Shown here: positions 1 through 7,626 of the stretch, one piece after another
Layout: each line of letters starts with the position of its first letter
Numbering within the stretch: position 1 is the first letter of the stretch
DNA from: Blastocatellia bacterium
GTDB taxonomy: Bacteria > Acidobacteriota > Blastocatellia > Chloracidobacteriales > JADJPF01
Direction of reading: 5' to 3'
Length of the DNA stretch: 23,062 bases
Assembly (NCBI GenBank): GCA_016789295.1
Contig: JAEUQL010000006.1
Span: 1-23,062, forward strand
The notes under the pieces: generated by a model
Told to the model about the DNA's origin: nothing
What the model saw: the letters and a program-made list of their open reading frames with translations, nothing else
The model's database searches: none
Translations under genes and position numbers: made by a program

Positions 1-819
1 TGAAGGATTAATAACCTTATCAAATCTGTTTGAGTCGAGTGGCTTGTAGAAAAAAGTTCTGTTCTTTCTAGCAGTTTGTACTGTGTAACTTTGACTACTG
101 TAGAACTGATTGGTTTCAGCAGCTTGGTATGAGAGATAACTTTCTGAAGGAGCCAAATTGTCATACTTGATAGTGTAGACTTGCTTTAGAGAACTTACTT
201 TTAAGCCCAACTTACTTATATAGTTTTCTTCTTTTTTATTTATTACCTTGACAGCTTCATCAAACAACATATCTCTTACTGCTGCAACATCGTTCAGAAC
301 ATGGTCTACCTTTACTAGATCATATATGTCAGCCTTGGAAGCTACTACTGTTAACTTGTCCAACAGATCTTCATTTTTATATCTAATCAAAACATTTTTC
401 TTTACTTCAAAACCTATCAGATTTTCTTTGAAAATACCGTGTTCATTTTCATAGCTATAGATCTTATTTTGAGTAACAAAATCGACATAGAAGTTATCTC
501 TATTTATTCCCAAGCTGTGAAGTCCAGTAATGAAATTAGCAAGTTTTTTGTCGATTTTCTGATTTGCCTCCTCAATAGTCTTCCCTTCTTCATTGAGTGA
601 AAAAGTAGCAAGATATTCATCGGCCTTTGCATTGAGCAGAATATTGGCTTCAATAAGAAATGACCTGTCATCCAAATAGAGGCGTCCATTAGCAAGCTCT
701 ATCTGATCTACTTTAGAAGTAGCATTACTATTTTGATAGCTTATATTTCCAGAAACTTGGCCATAAATGTTGGTGATACAGACAAAAAGGATCAGAACCA
801 AAGTCGCCATGTAGCTCAT
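1..819 (-). CDS. Secreted SIMPL (DUF541) domain protein, partial
   Basis: The minus frame is open from an ATG at 819 to the left edge, giving 273 codons without a stop, so the C-terminus lies outside the window. The start is set by an AGAGGA ribosome binding site 8 nt upstream; a second ATG three codons later (810) has none. Residues 1-21 look like a signal peptide: a short N-terminus, a hydrophobic LVLILFVCI stretch, then YGQ. The mature part has the SIMPL/DUF541 pattern, with a beta segment followed by EEGKTIEEANQKIDKK, LHSLGIN and NFYVDFVTQNKIY, resembling the conserved helix and the 'ALGI..DIQTS' strand of that family. SIMPL proteins are periplasmic or envelope proteins of poorly defined function. 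The fold is inferred from pattern memory only. The gene is divergent from the SPOR-domain gene. Confidence 0.72.
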   Translation of the reverse strand, partial: MSYMATLVLILFVCITNIYGQVSGNISYQNSNATSKVDQIELANGRLYLDDRSFLIEANILLNAKADEYLATFSLNEEGKTIEEANQKIDKKLANFITGLHSLGINRDNFYVDFVTQNKIYSYENEHGIFKENLIGFEVKKNVLIRYKNEDLLDKLTVVASKADIYDLVKVDHVLNDVAAVRDMLFDEAVKVINKKEENYISKLGLKVSSLKQVYTIKYDNLAPSESYLSYQAAETNQFYSSQSYTVQTARKNRTFFYKPLDSNRFDKVINPS

Positions 820-946
820 TGCTTATATCCTCTATTTTATAATCTTGGTCTTATATCAGTTATTACTTGGCCAGTCGTAATTTCGTTTAAAGATTATTTC
901 CGAAAAACAGAATCAGTTTTTCTAACTGAAACTTCTAGATTTCGAG

Positions 947-975
947 TTGAAAAGCTTGCAGTGAGAAGATATCAT
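947..975 (+). promoter_or_regulatory. Sigma-70-type promoter for the SPOR-lnt-prfB operon
   Basis: A TTGAAA -35 box (947-952) and a TATCAT -10 box (970-975) are separated by exactly 17 nt, matching the consensus at 5/6 positions each. Transcription would start near 982, about 44 nt before the GTG start at 1026. The site lies in the 206-bp divergent region and no competing plus-strand promoter is obvious. For the minus-strand SIMPL gene only a weak TATAAA-like -10 is visible around 833-838. Confidence 0.6.
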
Positions 976-1025
976 TGACGATTGGCATTTTTACCCAATG
1001 CAACTTTCTTCAAGGAGCTTTCAAC

Positions 1026-1520
1026 GTGGTTGAAGACAATCAAGGTCAATGGAACGGCAAGTGGACTGGAAAACAGTTTCTAGTCATCTTCTGTTTGATG
1101 ATGGTTCTTTCTTTGAGCTTCTATTCTCTTGGCTTATATATTGGAAAGAACTCAACTGTCTCATCAACAACTATAAGCTCAGCTTCAACCAGCAATGAAG
1201 CCAAAAGGGTAGAAAAATCGGACAAAGGCTCGAAATCAGCGGCCAGTGCACAACAACAGCTCCCTCCTCCTGGAGATCGCTATTCTGTTCAGATAGCTAC
1301 AGCACAAACTCAAGAAGAAGCTGAAGAGTTTCTGAAAAAACTTCAGAAGTCTGGCTTTGACAGTGCACACATAGTTGCTTCTGAATCAGGCTCAAACACT
1401 CAATTTTATGTCATTCGCGTAGGACCATATAAACTAGAAATAGCCCGCCAAGTTGCCGAAGAGCTTCAGAAAGAGCACGGTTTCAAAGATGCACAAATCC
1501 TGACCAAGGAAGTTGAATGA
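1026..1520 (+). CDS. SPOR-domain single-pass membrane protein
   Basis: The GTG at 1026 is the preferred start because AAGGAG lies 8 nt upstream. A longer reading from a TTG at 975 would overlap the predicted -10 box and lacks a ribosome binding site. The 164-residue protein has a short cytoplasmic N-terminus (1-16), one transmembrane helix (about 17-39, rich in L, V, F and M) and a Ser/Thr/Ala-rich low-complexity linker (43-82). A C-terminal SPOR domain follows (about 85-164; RYSVQIATA, then EEAEEFLKKLQKSGF, FYVIRVGPY and ARQVAEEL). SPOR domains bind denuded septal peptidoglycan, so a periplasmic cell-wall or division role is likely. The ATGA at the gene end (1517-1520) opens only a nine-codon reading frame. 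It is the first gene of a likely operon with lnt and prfB. Confidence 0.85.
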   Translation: MVEDNQGQWNGKWTGKQFLVIFCLMMVLSLSFYSLGLYIGKNSTVSSTTISSASTSNEAKRVEKSDKGSKSAASAQQQLPPPGDRYSVQIATAQTQEEAEEFLKKLQKSGFDSAHIVASESGSNTQFYVIRVGPYKLEIARQVAEELQKEHGFKDAQILTKEVE

Positions 1521-1530
1521 GTCGCCTAGT

Positions 1531-1560
1531 TAAGCTAGATTTCTGACAAGATCTAGCTTA
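1531..1560 (+). promoter_or_regulatory. Stem-loop between the SPOR gene and lnt
   Basis: A perfect 10-bp inverted repeat, TAAGCTAGAT at 1531-1540 and ATCTAGCTTA at 1551-1560, encloses a 10-nt loop. No T-run follows, so it is not a classical intrinsic terminator. It ends 2 nt before the GAGGTG ribosome binding site proposed for lnt. It could therefore modulate lnt translation or stabilise a processed transcript; that role is inference. Confidence 0.5.
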
Positions 1561-1572
1561 TGAGGTGCAGCC

Positions 1573-3150
1573 ATAGTCGAAGACATTAAAAATTCATTAA
1601 AAAAAGCTTCTAAGAGAAAAGAGCTAGCCAAAAACCTTGGTCTGACAGTTCTCTCTTCATCTCTTTCTGTTGCCTCGTTCCCAAATTGGAGTTTCTGGTA
1701 TCTTGCTTGGATAGCACTACTTCCACTGCTCTATGTAATCACTAAGCAGCCATCTGCAAAGAAGGCATTTCTATTTGGGCTGCTTTTTGGCGCATCTTTC
1801 TTTTATGGAACCTGCTATTGGATTACACATTCACCCATCCATTATGGAGGTTTCTCTCCCATGTCTGCATACACAATAGCTCTAATTCCAGCTTTCACAC
1901 TGGGAGCTTTTCCAGGATTTTTTGCAGCTATTCAGACATTGCTTTTAAGGAAGTATGGTGATTGGAGCCTGCTTGCTGCTCCTCTGGTGTGGGCTGGCAG
2001 TGAGTTTTTGAGATTTCACCTAACCGGTATTGGATGGAACTGTTTTGGCTACTCACAAGCCTTTCAAACCGCAATTGTTTGGCCGTCAAAGTTTGGTGGA
2101 GTCTATCTGATAAGTGCTCTTTTGGTTTTGCTGCCTGCTGCTGTCTTGATTACTCTTAAAAAGCGCAATAGTCCACAAATAGCCACGGTTGTCGTTGCTT
2201 TACTCTTGTGTCTAACAGTCTATCTTGCAGGAAAGGAAAGCACAGTCTCTGCTGAAGCAACTCCAAGTAGCAATGCAATAAGTGCTGTTGCAGTACAGGC
2301 AGTAGCACCAGTTGGTGGAGAGTCCTTTCAGAAGCTACGCGAAAGCTTCAAACGCTACAAAGATATCACCCGTGAAAACGTTGCAAAGCTGAAAAGTCAG
2401 AAACCGGTTCTAGTTATCTGGCCAGAAACGCCTTTCAACTTTGACTATGAACTCGATACACTGCTGAGGCTCGATTTTGAAGCGTTTGTTAGAGAAAATA
2501 ATATAAACTTGATGTTTAATGTAAGCACGGAGACCAATACTGGAAGTCGCAATAGCGTCATTTTGATAAATAATCAAGGTGAGAGGCTTGGCAAATATGA
2601 CAAGATACACCTGATGCCGTTTGGCGAGTATGTTCCTATGCGCAAATATCTTCCTTTCGATATTCCAGTCCTTGCAGGAGATTTTCAACCAGGTACAGAC
2701 TATAGTGTAATGAAACTTGAAAATCTGGTTCTTGGAGCCTCTATTTGTTGGGAAGCTGCTTTTCCAGATGTTACCAGACAGCAATCACTTGCAGGAGCAA
2801 ATGTTCTTGTAAACGTTGCCGATGATGCTTGGTTTGGCAACACTCCAGAACCACGCCAGCACCTTGCACATATAGTGCTACGCACTGTAGAGACAGGGCT
2901 GCCAATGTACCGTGTGACAAACAGTGGTATTACAGCACGGATAAGACCTAACGGCCAAGTACTTGATGAAACAGCCCTTTTTCAGAATGCTTGGCGTATA
3001 TGGCAGATAGAAGCATCCAGTGCAAAACCTACTTTCTATGTTCAGTATGGTGACATTTTCGCTATACTCAGCCTGCTTTTCACAACAGTTTTTTTAGTAC
3101 TACCCAAATCTATTTTTGCTAAAAGGAGAAAAGATGCTCGACGAGCTTAA
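1573..3150 (+). CDS. lnt: Apolipoprotein N-acyltransferase Lnt
   Basis: Lnt is an inner-membrane enzyme that transfers an acyl chain from phospholipid to the N-terminal Cys of apolipoproteins. The first ATG (1861) would give only 429 residues and lose the first membrane helices. The same frame is open back to a TGA at 1561-1563 and encodes typical Lnt N-terminal helices (FWYLAWIALLPLLY, FLFGLLFGASFFYGTCYWI). No ATG, GTG or TTG occurs in that extension. The best start is ATA at 1573, 5 nt after GAGGTG (1562-1567), giving 525 residues, the normal family length. The C-terminal nitrilase-like domain keeps the catalytic triad: Glu285 (VIWPETPF), Lys344 (YDKIHLMPFGEY) and Cys392 (SICWEAAFP). A last helix precedes a basic tail. 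The end overlaps prfB by 17 nt. Identity is secure; the start codon is less so. Confidence 0.9.
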   Translation: MVEDIKNSLKKASKRKELAKNLGLTVLSSSLSVASFPNWSFWYLAWIALLPLLYVITKQPSAKKAFLFGLLFGASFFYGTCYWITHSPIHYGGFSPMSAYTIALIPAFTLGAFPGFFAAIQTLLLRKYGDWSLLAAPLVWAGSEFLRFHLTGIGWNCFGYSQAFQTAIVWPSKFGGVYLISALLVLLPAAVLITLKKRNSPQIATVVVALLLCLTVYLAGKESTVSAEATPSSNAISAVAVQAVAPVGGESFQKLRESFKRYKDITRENVAKLKSQKPVLVIWPETPFNFDYELDTLLRLDFEAFVRENNINLMFNVSTETNTGSRNSVILINNQGERLGKYDKIHLMPFGEYVPMRKYLPFDIPVLAGDFQPGTDYSVMKLENLVLGASICWEAAFPDVTRQQSLAGANVLVNVADDAWFGNTPEPRQHLAHIVLRTVETGLPMYRVTNSGITARIRPNGQVLDETALFQNAWRIWQIEASSAKPTFYVQYGDIFAILSLLFTTVFLVLPKSIFAKRRKDARRA

Positions 3151-4256
3151 AGAGAGATATGAAGCACTCAAACCCCGCATAGGTGAACTGAGGAGGTTTC
3201 TTTGATGCACCAGCCAAGCGTAAACAGTTGGCAAAACTAGAAGAGCAGGCTGCTGCTCCAGACTTTTGGAATGACCAAGCACGCGCACAGAAAATACTTC
3301 AACAACGCAGACGCTTAGAAGCAAGTATAGAAAAATCTGAAAGATTCGACCGTATGCTTGGAGATATTGAAGTGCTCTTTGAATTTGCTCTGGATGATGA
3401 AACATCTATAGAAGAGCTTCTCAAAACTATCAATACACTTTCAAAAGAGGTCGAAGAAGCCGAAACGGAAATGCTCTTCACCGGTGCTCAAGATGCAGCT
3501 AATGCTATAGTTGATATTAATCCAGGAGCAGGTGGTACAGATGCTCAAGATTGGGCAGAGATGTTACTACGAATGTATCTGCGATGGGCAGAAAGAAATG
3601 GCTTCAAGACAGAACTTATAGATCAGCAGCCAGGAAAGGAAGCAGGCATCAAGTCTGCTACGTTTACTGTTACTGGTGATTATGCTTATGGTTATTTGAA
3701 ATCAGAGATAGGTGTTCATAGACTTGTGCGTCAATCACCATTCAATGCTGGGCAGAGCCGTGAAACTAGCTTTGCTTCAGTCTCTGTAGTGCCTGAAATT
3801 GAAGACAACATAGAGATAGACATTCAAGAAAAAGATCTTCGTATAGACACTTACAGATCTTCTGGTGCAGGTGGGCAACATATCAATGTAACCGATTCGG
3901 CTGTGCGTATAACACACCTACCCACAGGCGTAGTGGTAAGTTGCCAAAATCAACGTTCACAGCACCAGAATAGAGATATGGCATTTAAGATCTTGCGTGC
4001 AAGACTCTACGAGCTTGAAATGAAGAAGCGCAAAGAAGAGATAGCCAAAATAGAAGCAGCAAAGATGGATATAAGTTTTGGCTCACAGATACGCAACTAC
4101 GTACTGCATCCTTATCGTCTGGTAAAAGATACTCGTACAAAACTTGAGACTAGTGATGTAGATTCTGTGTTAGATGGTGATATCGATCTCTTCATCAAAG
4201 ACTTTTTAATAAAGTCATCACGCCAGCAACTCTCTACCTCATCTCTAGAAGACTGA
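3134..4256 (+). CDS. prfB: Peptide chain release factor 2, programmed +1 frameshift
   Basis: RF2 recognises UGA and UAA stops and triggers peptidyl-tRNA hydrolysis. Translation starts at ATG 3134 (AGGAG 5 nt upstream) and runs 23 codons to an in-frame TGA at 3203-3205. It continues after a +1 shift on CTT (skipping T3203), giving 373 residues, close to the usual ~365. The shift site is canonical: an internal Shine-Dalgarno AGGAGG (3191-3196), TTT, CTT, TGA, with the same spacing as in E. coli prfB. The joined sequence reads smoothly (LRRFL then DAPAKRKQLAKL). The stop-recognition tripeptide SPF is at about 201-203 and the catalytic GGQ at about 246-248. The RF2 level thus autoregulates its own synthesis through UGA readthrough. 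The gene overlaps the lnt end by 17 nt. Confidence 0.95.
3191..3205 (+). promoter_or_regulatory. RF2 programmed frameshift signal
   Basis: AGGAGG (internal Shine-Dalgarno), a 3-nt spacer TTT, the slippery CTT codon and the in-frame TGA form the recoding element. When RF2 is scarce the ribosome pauses at TGA, and the tRNA-Leu on CUU slips to UUU, entering the +1 frame. Confidence 0.93.
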
Positions 4257-4366
4257 AAAACTGAGACACTAATAGACCTGTCTGCCTCAGATGGGTCTAA
4301 ATCTTGCTTACTGTTATTGCAAACATTATGTCTCAAGACTGCTCAAACAATGAAGAGCTTTGGCTA

Positions 4367-4386
4367 TTGGGATAGTTTGGGATAGT
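4367..4386. repeat. Two tandem copies of TTGGGATAGT
   Basis: Positions 4367-4376 and 4377-4386 are identical 10-mers in direct tandem. This is a small local duplication with no recognised function. Confidence 0.7.
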
Positions 4387-4418
4387 GAGGCTAAAAGCAT
4401 TGGTTAAAAGAAATTGGG

Positions 4419-4500
4419 ACTTCTTGCAAAAGCTTTTCGAGCGAGCTACAGACTATTTATTACCTTTATAACTATAAAACCAAAAACCTTTGCAAGAAGT
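4419..4500. repeat. 82-bp segment bounded by inverted repeats
   Basis: ACTTCTTGCAAA at 4419-4430 is the exact reverse complement of 4489-4500. With two mismatches, pairing extends to 19 positions (4419-4437 against 4482-4500). The inside is AT-rich. It could be a large hairpin shared by the two convergent transcripts or a remnant of a miniature inverted-repeat element. No flanking target duplication was obvious. Confidence 0.5.
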
Positions 4501-4544
4501 GGCTACATTTTACTAATGCGTAATGTTGCGGCTAAAAGGGACAC

Positions 4545-6188
4545 TTAAGCACAAACTTTTTCCGATCTTTTTCCACTCAACAGTTTTCTCTTCCAAACTA
4601 GTAGTGTTGGGTTGGAACCTACTTTGTAAACAAGCTCAAACTGCTCGTGAAATTCAAGACTGTTGATAGTTCTACTACAAACTATATCGTCTTTTCTACA
4701 AATTACTGTACTAACTACTTTAAGTAGTTCATTTTCAATATTTTCCAGCCTCTTGTCTTGTTCATAAACGAAGATAATATCACGAAAATTTAACCCTCCG
4801 TGCATCACAATTGGGGTAAGTTCTGCACCTTGCATCAAGACCTTCCCTGCTGGTCTGTGAGAGCGTAGATAGTTTTCAAGTTCTGCTCTAATAACAGATT
4901 CACGATGATTTCGGTTGTTTCTAAGAGGCTCTTGATAGACAGCTAACTGCTCAAAACCATCAGAAAGGAGCCACCCATATTGAGCAAGTAGCAGAAGAAA
5001 GAGGAGAGATTGAAGAGTTTTTCTACCATTTAAAAGTACTATTGGAACAATAGCAGCCGCTAAAATAAAATTTATTCCATAACGCACATTCAACAGCCCT
5101 AAAGCAACAAGAGGATAGATCTGTATATTACCAGTGTAGAGACTGTATACGGTGAAAAGAGGAGGAAGAAACAGAAAGGAGCCAACACAGTAAACTTTCC
5201 AGACTTTGTTTACCAGGTAGAGTTTATTAAAAGTTTCTTTGACTAGACCTATAAATGCACAAAAAGTGGTTACAACTACAGCAATGCCTGAGCAAGAAGA
5301 TGCAGCTATTGCAGCCCAAATAGTTGATATAACTAACCTGCCACGAGTAAAATCTGCCCAAGAAAGTCGTTCTTTAGACCTTGCATAGATACCTTTTGCA
5401 GAGTAGAAACCGTTGTAAAACTCAAGCGGATTGTTATACGTAACCCAGTTGTGCCAAAACCAATATAATGGGCCACAGCTTGCTAGAAAAGACCAGAATA
5501 GTGCATCTTTAAGACGCTCTCTTACCTCTCCTTCCTTTGCAATCAGTACCAGAAAAGCTCCTGCTGGAAGCATCGTCCAAGCTTCATAGCGCGTGAGTGA
5601 AGCAAGTGTGCAAGTAACGGCAGATAGGATAAGGTATTTTCTGTTCTGGTAGATTACCCATCTGAGTAGCATTAGAACTGATGCGGCTACACTTGCTAGA
5701 AAAAGTAATTCGGTCATTGGCGTAGCTTGTAGATAGAGAATGCTTGGATTGAAGGCAAAAAGAGCTGCAGCAAATAGGCCACTGCGCCTGTCTTTCTCTG
5801 TTTGAGAAGAGTTTTTTGAAATCTCTTGTCCAACAGTTGCTGCTATTTCATAAACAAACAGCGTTGATAGTACATAACTAACTGCAGAAACAAAGCTGCC
5901 AGCAAGTCCACTACGCCACATGTGATCATTCCATATAAAGGGAAGCATCAAGATGTGTTGTAAAGGAAGCCATGGTGAACCAAGTTGTAGATACCTGATC
6001 CAAAAACTTGAGCTGTCTATATCAACAATCCTTCTTGCAATGTTGAGGTGAGCTACACCGTCACCATAAAGAGTAATGGAGTTGGTTTTGTAGAAATAGA
6101 GAAGCGTGATAATGCTAACCCCAGAAGATAGAACTATTAAGAGAAGATGGGTAGGTATAATTTTGATTAACTTCAAGCGATCAAGCAA
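4545..6188 (-). CDS. Polytopic membrane glycosyltransferase, GT-C / family 39-like
   Basis: This 547-residue protein has about ten or more hydrophobic segments, starting at residues 14-33, and a soluble C-terminal domain (about 430-547). The first extracytoplasmic loop carries an acidic motif, YGDGVAHLNIARRI (41-53), in the place where GT-C glycosyltransferases keep the catalytic Asp. Later come FNPSILYLQATPMTELLFL (146-164) and TRYEAW (199-204), typical of bacterial ArnT/PMT-like proteins that transfer sugars from polyprenyl phosphates on the outer face of the membrane. Donor and acceptor cannot be named. The start is a TTG at 6188, only 7 nt after the pgsA stop; another TTG lies four codons on. 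The close spacing suggests an operon with pgsA. The general class is fairly secure, the precise function is not. Confidence 0.72.
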   Translation of the reverse strand: MLDRLKLIKIIPTHLLLIVLSSGVSIITLLYFYKTNSITLYGDGVAHLNIARRIVDIDSSSFWIRYLQLGSPWLPLQHILMLPFIWNDHMWRSGLAGSFVSAVSYVLSTLFVYEIAATVGQEISKNSSQTEKDRRSGLFAAALFAFNPSILYLQATPMTELLFLASVAASVLMLLRWVIYQNRKYLILSAVTCTLASLTRYEAWTMLPAGAFLVLIAKEGEVRERLKDALFWSFLASCGPLYWFWHNWVTYNNPLEFYNGFYSAKGIYARSKERLSWADFTRGRLVISTIWAAIAASSCSGIAVVVTTFCAFIGLVKETFNKLYLVNKVWKVYCVGSFLFLPPLFTVYSLYTGNIQIYPLVALGLLNVRYGINFILAAAIVPIVLLNGRKTLQSLLFLLLLAQYGWLLSDGFEQLAVYQEPLRNNRNHRESVIRAELENYLRSHRPAGKVLMQGAELTPIVMHGGLNFRDIIFVYEQDKRLENIENELLKVVSTVICRKDDIVCSRTINSLEFHEQFELVYKVGSNPTLLVWKRKLLSGKRSEKVCA

Positions 6189-6195
6189 GGTCTGT

Positions 6196-6942
6196 TTAAG
6201 ACCTCGGCTCTCCCAATGACATATTATCTTGTAGAAAAGTCTTAGTCTTTTTGCGTCGTCTCATCAGTTCACGCAGTTTTCGCCGCTCTCTTACCTCTAT
6301 TCTGTCTCTAACCTTGCCATAAAACTTGCGAAAATACCCATACATCGAATAGAGAGAAGAAAAGACTACAATCCAGAGCATCACTCTTCCAGCACCATAG
6401 CAGAGTGCTCTGAAGTTCTCACTTGTATAGTTATGGGCTAGTATCTCATCAAAAGCTTCACGGCTTGAAAAGTAGGAGTTTTCTATAACTGGAGGTGCAC
6501 CGTTGTTGCTACCAAGGATCAGAAGGGTGATAGCTACTACTTGTGCAGCCATTTTCAGCTTTCCCATTTTTGAAGCTGCGATAGTAAACCCTTCTGTTGC
6601 AGCAATTGCACGAAGTCCAGAGACTGCAAATTCACGAGCGATAATTATGACCACTGCCCAAGCGGGTGCAAGATGAAACTCGACCAAAGAGATGAATGCA
6701 GCCGAAATGAGCAATTTGTCTGCAATTGGGTCTAAGAGTGTACCAAGTGTTGTGACCTGTCCTCGACGGCGTGCAAAAAAACCATCTAACCAGTCTGTCA
6801 ACGAAGCGGCAAGAAAAAGTACTACACCAAAGATCTGTTGTGAAATACCAAACCAGTCCTCAGAGACTTTTGTTAGTAAAACTACAACAAGCAGAGGAAC
6901 AAGAAAGATACGTAAAATAGTAAGCGTGTTCGGTAGATTCAA
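6196..6942 (-). CDS. pgsA: CDP-diacylglycerol-glycerol-3-phosphate 3-phosphatidyltransferase
   Basis: The enzyme makes phosphatidylglycerol phosphate from CDP-diacylglycerol and glycerol 3-phosphate in the inner membrane. The full CDP-alcohol phosphatidyltransferase signature D-x2-DG-x2-AR-x8-G-x3-D-x3-D is present: D50, D53-G54, A57-R58, G67, D71, D75. The N-terminus MNLPNTLTILRI matches PgsA, which fixes the TTG start at 6942. At 248 residues it is longer than most PgsA proteins (about 180-200). An insertion (about 155-180) lies before the last helix, and a very basic tail (about 215-240, RRKLRELMRRRKKTK) may contact phospholipid head groups. It is the first gene of a likely two-gene operon with the glycosyltransferase downstream. 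Confidence 0.92.
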   Translation of the reverse strand: MNLPNTLTILRIFLVPLLVVVLLTKVSEDWFGISQQIFGVVLFLAASLTDWLDGFFARRRGQVTTLGTLLDPIADKLLISAAFISLVEFHLAPAWAVVIIIAREFAVSGLRAIAATEGFTIAASKMGKLKMAAQVVAITLLILGSNNGAPPVIENSYFSSREAFDEILAHNYTSENFRALCYGAGRVMLWIVVFSSLYSMYGYFRKFYGKVRDRIEVRERRKLRELMRRRKKTKTFLQDNMSLGEPRS

Positions 6943-7234
6943 GCTATCTTGCCTGCTTACGGCTTAACAAACAGCCGACTTAAATCTAAAACTAAAAATT
7001 GTGTAATGGAAAAACTAAGCGAAGTCTAGCAGAAAAGGCTATCTTGTCCAAGTGGCTATTTGCATTGCCACTTCCACCGGGAAGCTTTAGTCACGAGCAG
7101 CTAGCCTTCAAAATCGATAGTTGCGCGGTTTTCATATCGCAAGCTATTCATAAAGAATCTGGAAAGCATCTATTTATTCTGGGAGTTATTCTGCAGAAGG
7201 TTGGTATTTACATAACTTTATCATTCTTCGGCAG

Positions 7235-7255
7235 AAAACCTTGGCCAAAGGTTTT
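7235..7255 (+). terminator. Hairpin, possible intrinsic terminator
   Basis: AAAACCTT (7235-7242), a 5-nt loop GGCCA and AAGGTTTT (7248-7255) form a perfect 8-bp stem, followed by ATCTT. The stem is AT-rich and the T-run short, and no gene is assigned just upstream. A terminator is only one possibility. Confidence 0.3.
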
Positions 7256-7311
7256 ATCTTCGCCAAGAATGAATGCGGCTCTTGAGTAGGAGCCATTGCT
7301 TTCAAGATCGA

Positions 7312-7354
7312 CTCTTGCTATAACTATGCTGCAAGAGCAATCAATCTCTTGCAG
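7312..7354 (+). promoter_or_regulatory. Mutually exclusive hairpins
   Basis: CTGCAAGAG (7329-7337) can pair perfectly with CTCTTGCAG (7346-7354; 9 bp, 8-nt loop), or its GCAAGAG core (7331-7337) can pair with CTCTTGC at 7312-7318 (7 bp). This is an either/or arrangement like that of attenuators. No leader peptide or downstream regulated protein gene is evident; the next gene is tRNA-Gly. Confidence 0.4.
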
Positions 7355-7513
7355 GCGGATTCTGCGCCTGGAGGCTTGGCGTTAGCTGAGCTGTTGAAAG
7401 GCGAACCTTCTCAACTGAGAGTTGCCTGGATATTAGGCGTACTGTTTCAGCGTCGATCTAAGCAATCCCCTTTTTCAAAACGGGGAGGATGTCAAGGTAG
7501 ACTGGCTCTGTTT

Positions 7514-7585
7514 GCGGGCGTAACTCAATGGTAGAGTGTCAGCTTCCCAAGCTGAAAGTTGCGGGTTCGATCCCCGTCGCCCGCT
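7514..7585 (+). tRNA. tRNA-Gly (anticodon CCC)
   Basis: A complete cloverleaf is visible. The acceptor stem GCGGGCG (7514-7520) pairs with CGCCCGC (7578-7584) and the D-stem is ACTC/GAGT. The anticodon stem TCAGC/GCTGA carries loop TTCCCAA (anticodon CCC, reading GGG). The T-arm is GCGGG-TTCGATC-CCCGT and the discriminator is T7585. No CCA is encoded, so the tail must be added enzymatically. It is convergent with the SpoIIE phosphatase gene ending at 7627. Confidence 0.95.
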
Positions 7586-7626
7586 TTGACTATTTCAGTC
7601 AGACGCAGAAAAAACTCGCTTGCTAC

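Larger units (their letters stand above)
4257..4544. other. Convergent intergenic region with direct and inverted repeats
   Basis: These 288 bp lie between the convergent ends of prfB and the membrane glycosyltransferase gene. They contain competing short hairpins just after prfB (TAGACC with GGTCTA, 4273-4299 region), a perfect tandem duplication of TTGGGATAGT (4367-4386), and a long-range inverted repeat at 4419-4500. No convincing open reading frame or intrinsic terminator with a T-run was found. Confidence 0.6.
6943..7513. other. Long non-coding stretch upstream of pgsA and tRNA-Gly
   Basis: These 571 bp carry no convincing gene; the open frames within (for example 6999-7289 and 7349-7534) look random. 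Visible structure includes CGGCT/AGCCG (6960-6977), an 8-bp hairpin (7235-7255), two mutually exclusive hairpins (7312-7354) and a CCCCTTTT...AAAAcGGGG palindrome (7467-7485) just before the tRNA. The pgsA promoter (minus) and tRNA promoter (plus) should lie here, but no strong consensus pair was found. Confidence 0.55.

Noticed and set aside
975..1025. N-terminal extension of the SPOR protein from TTG 975
   Set aside because: It overlaps the -10 box, has no ribosome binding site, and the GTG at 1026 has AAGGAG at ideal distance.
1861..3150. lnt starting at the first ATG (1861)
   Set aside because: It removes about 96 residues of family-typical N-terminal membrane helices that are encoded in the same open frame upstream; there is no ribosome binding site directly before 1861.
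6999..7289. Open frame of 96 codons in the region before tRNA-Gly
   Set aside because: No ribosome binding site, no family-like motif and random-looking composition; it also covers hairpins.
7349..7534. Open frame running into tRNA-Gly
   Set aside because: It ends inside the tRNA gene and shows no protein-like features.
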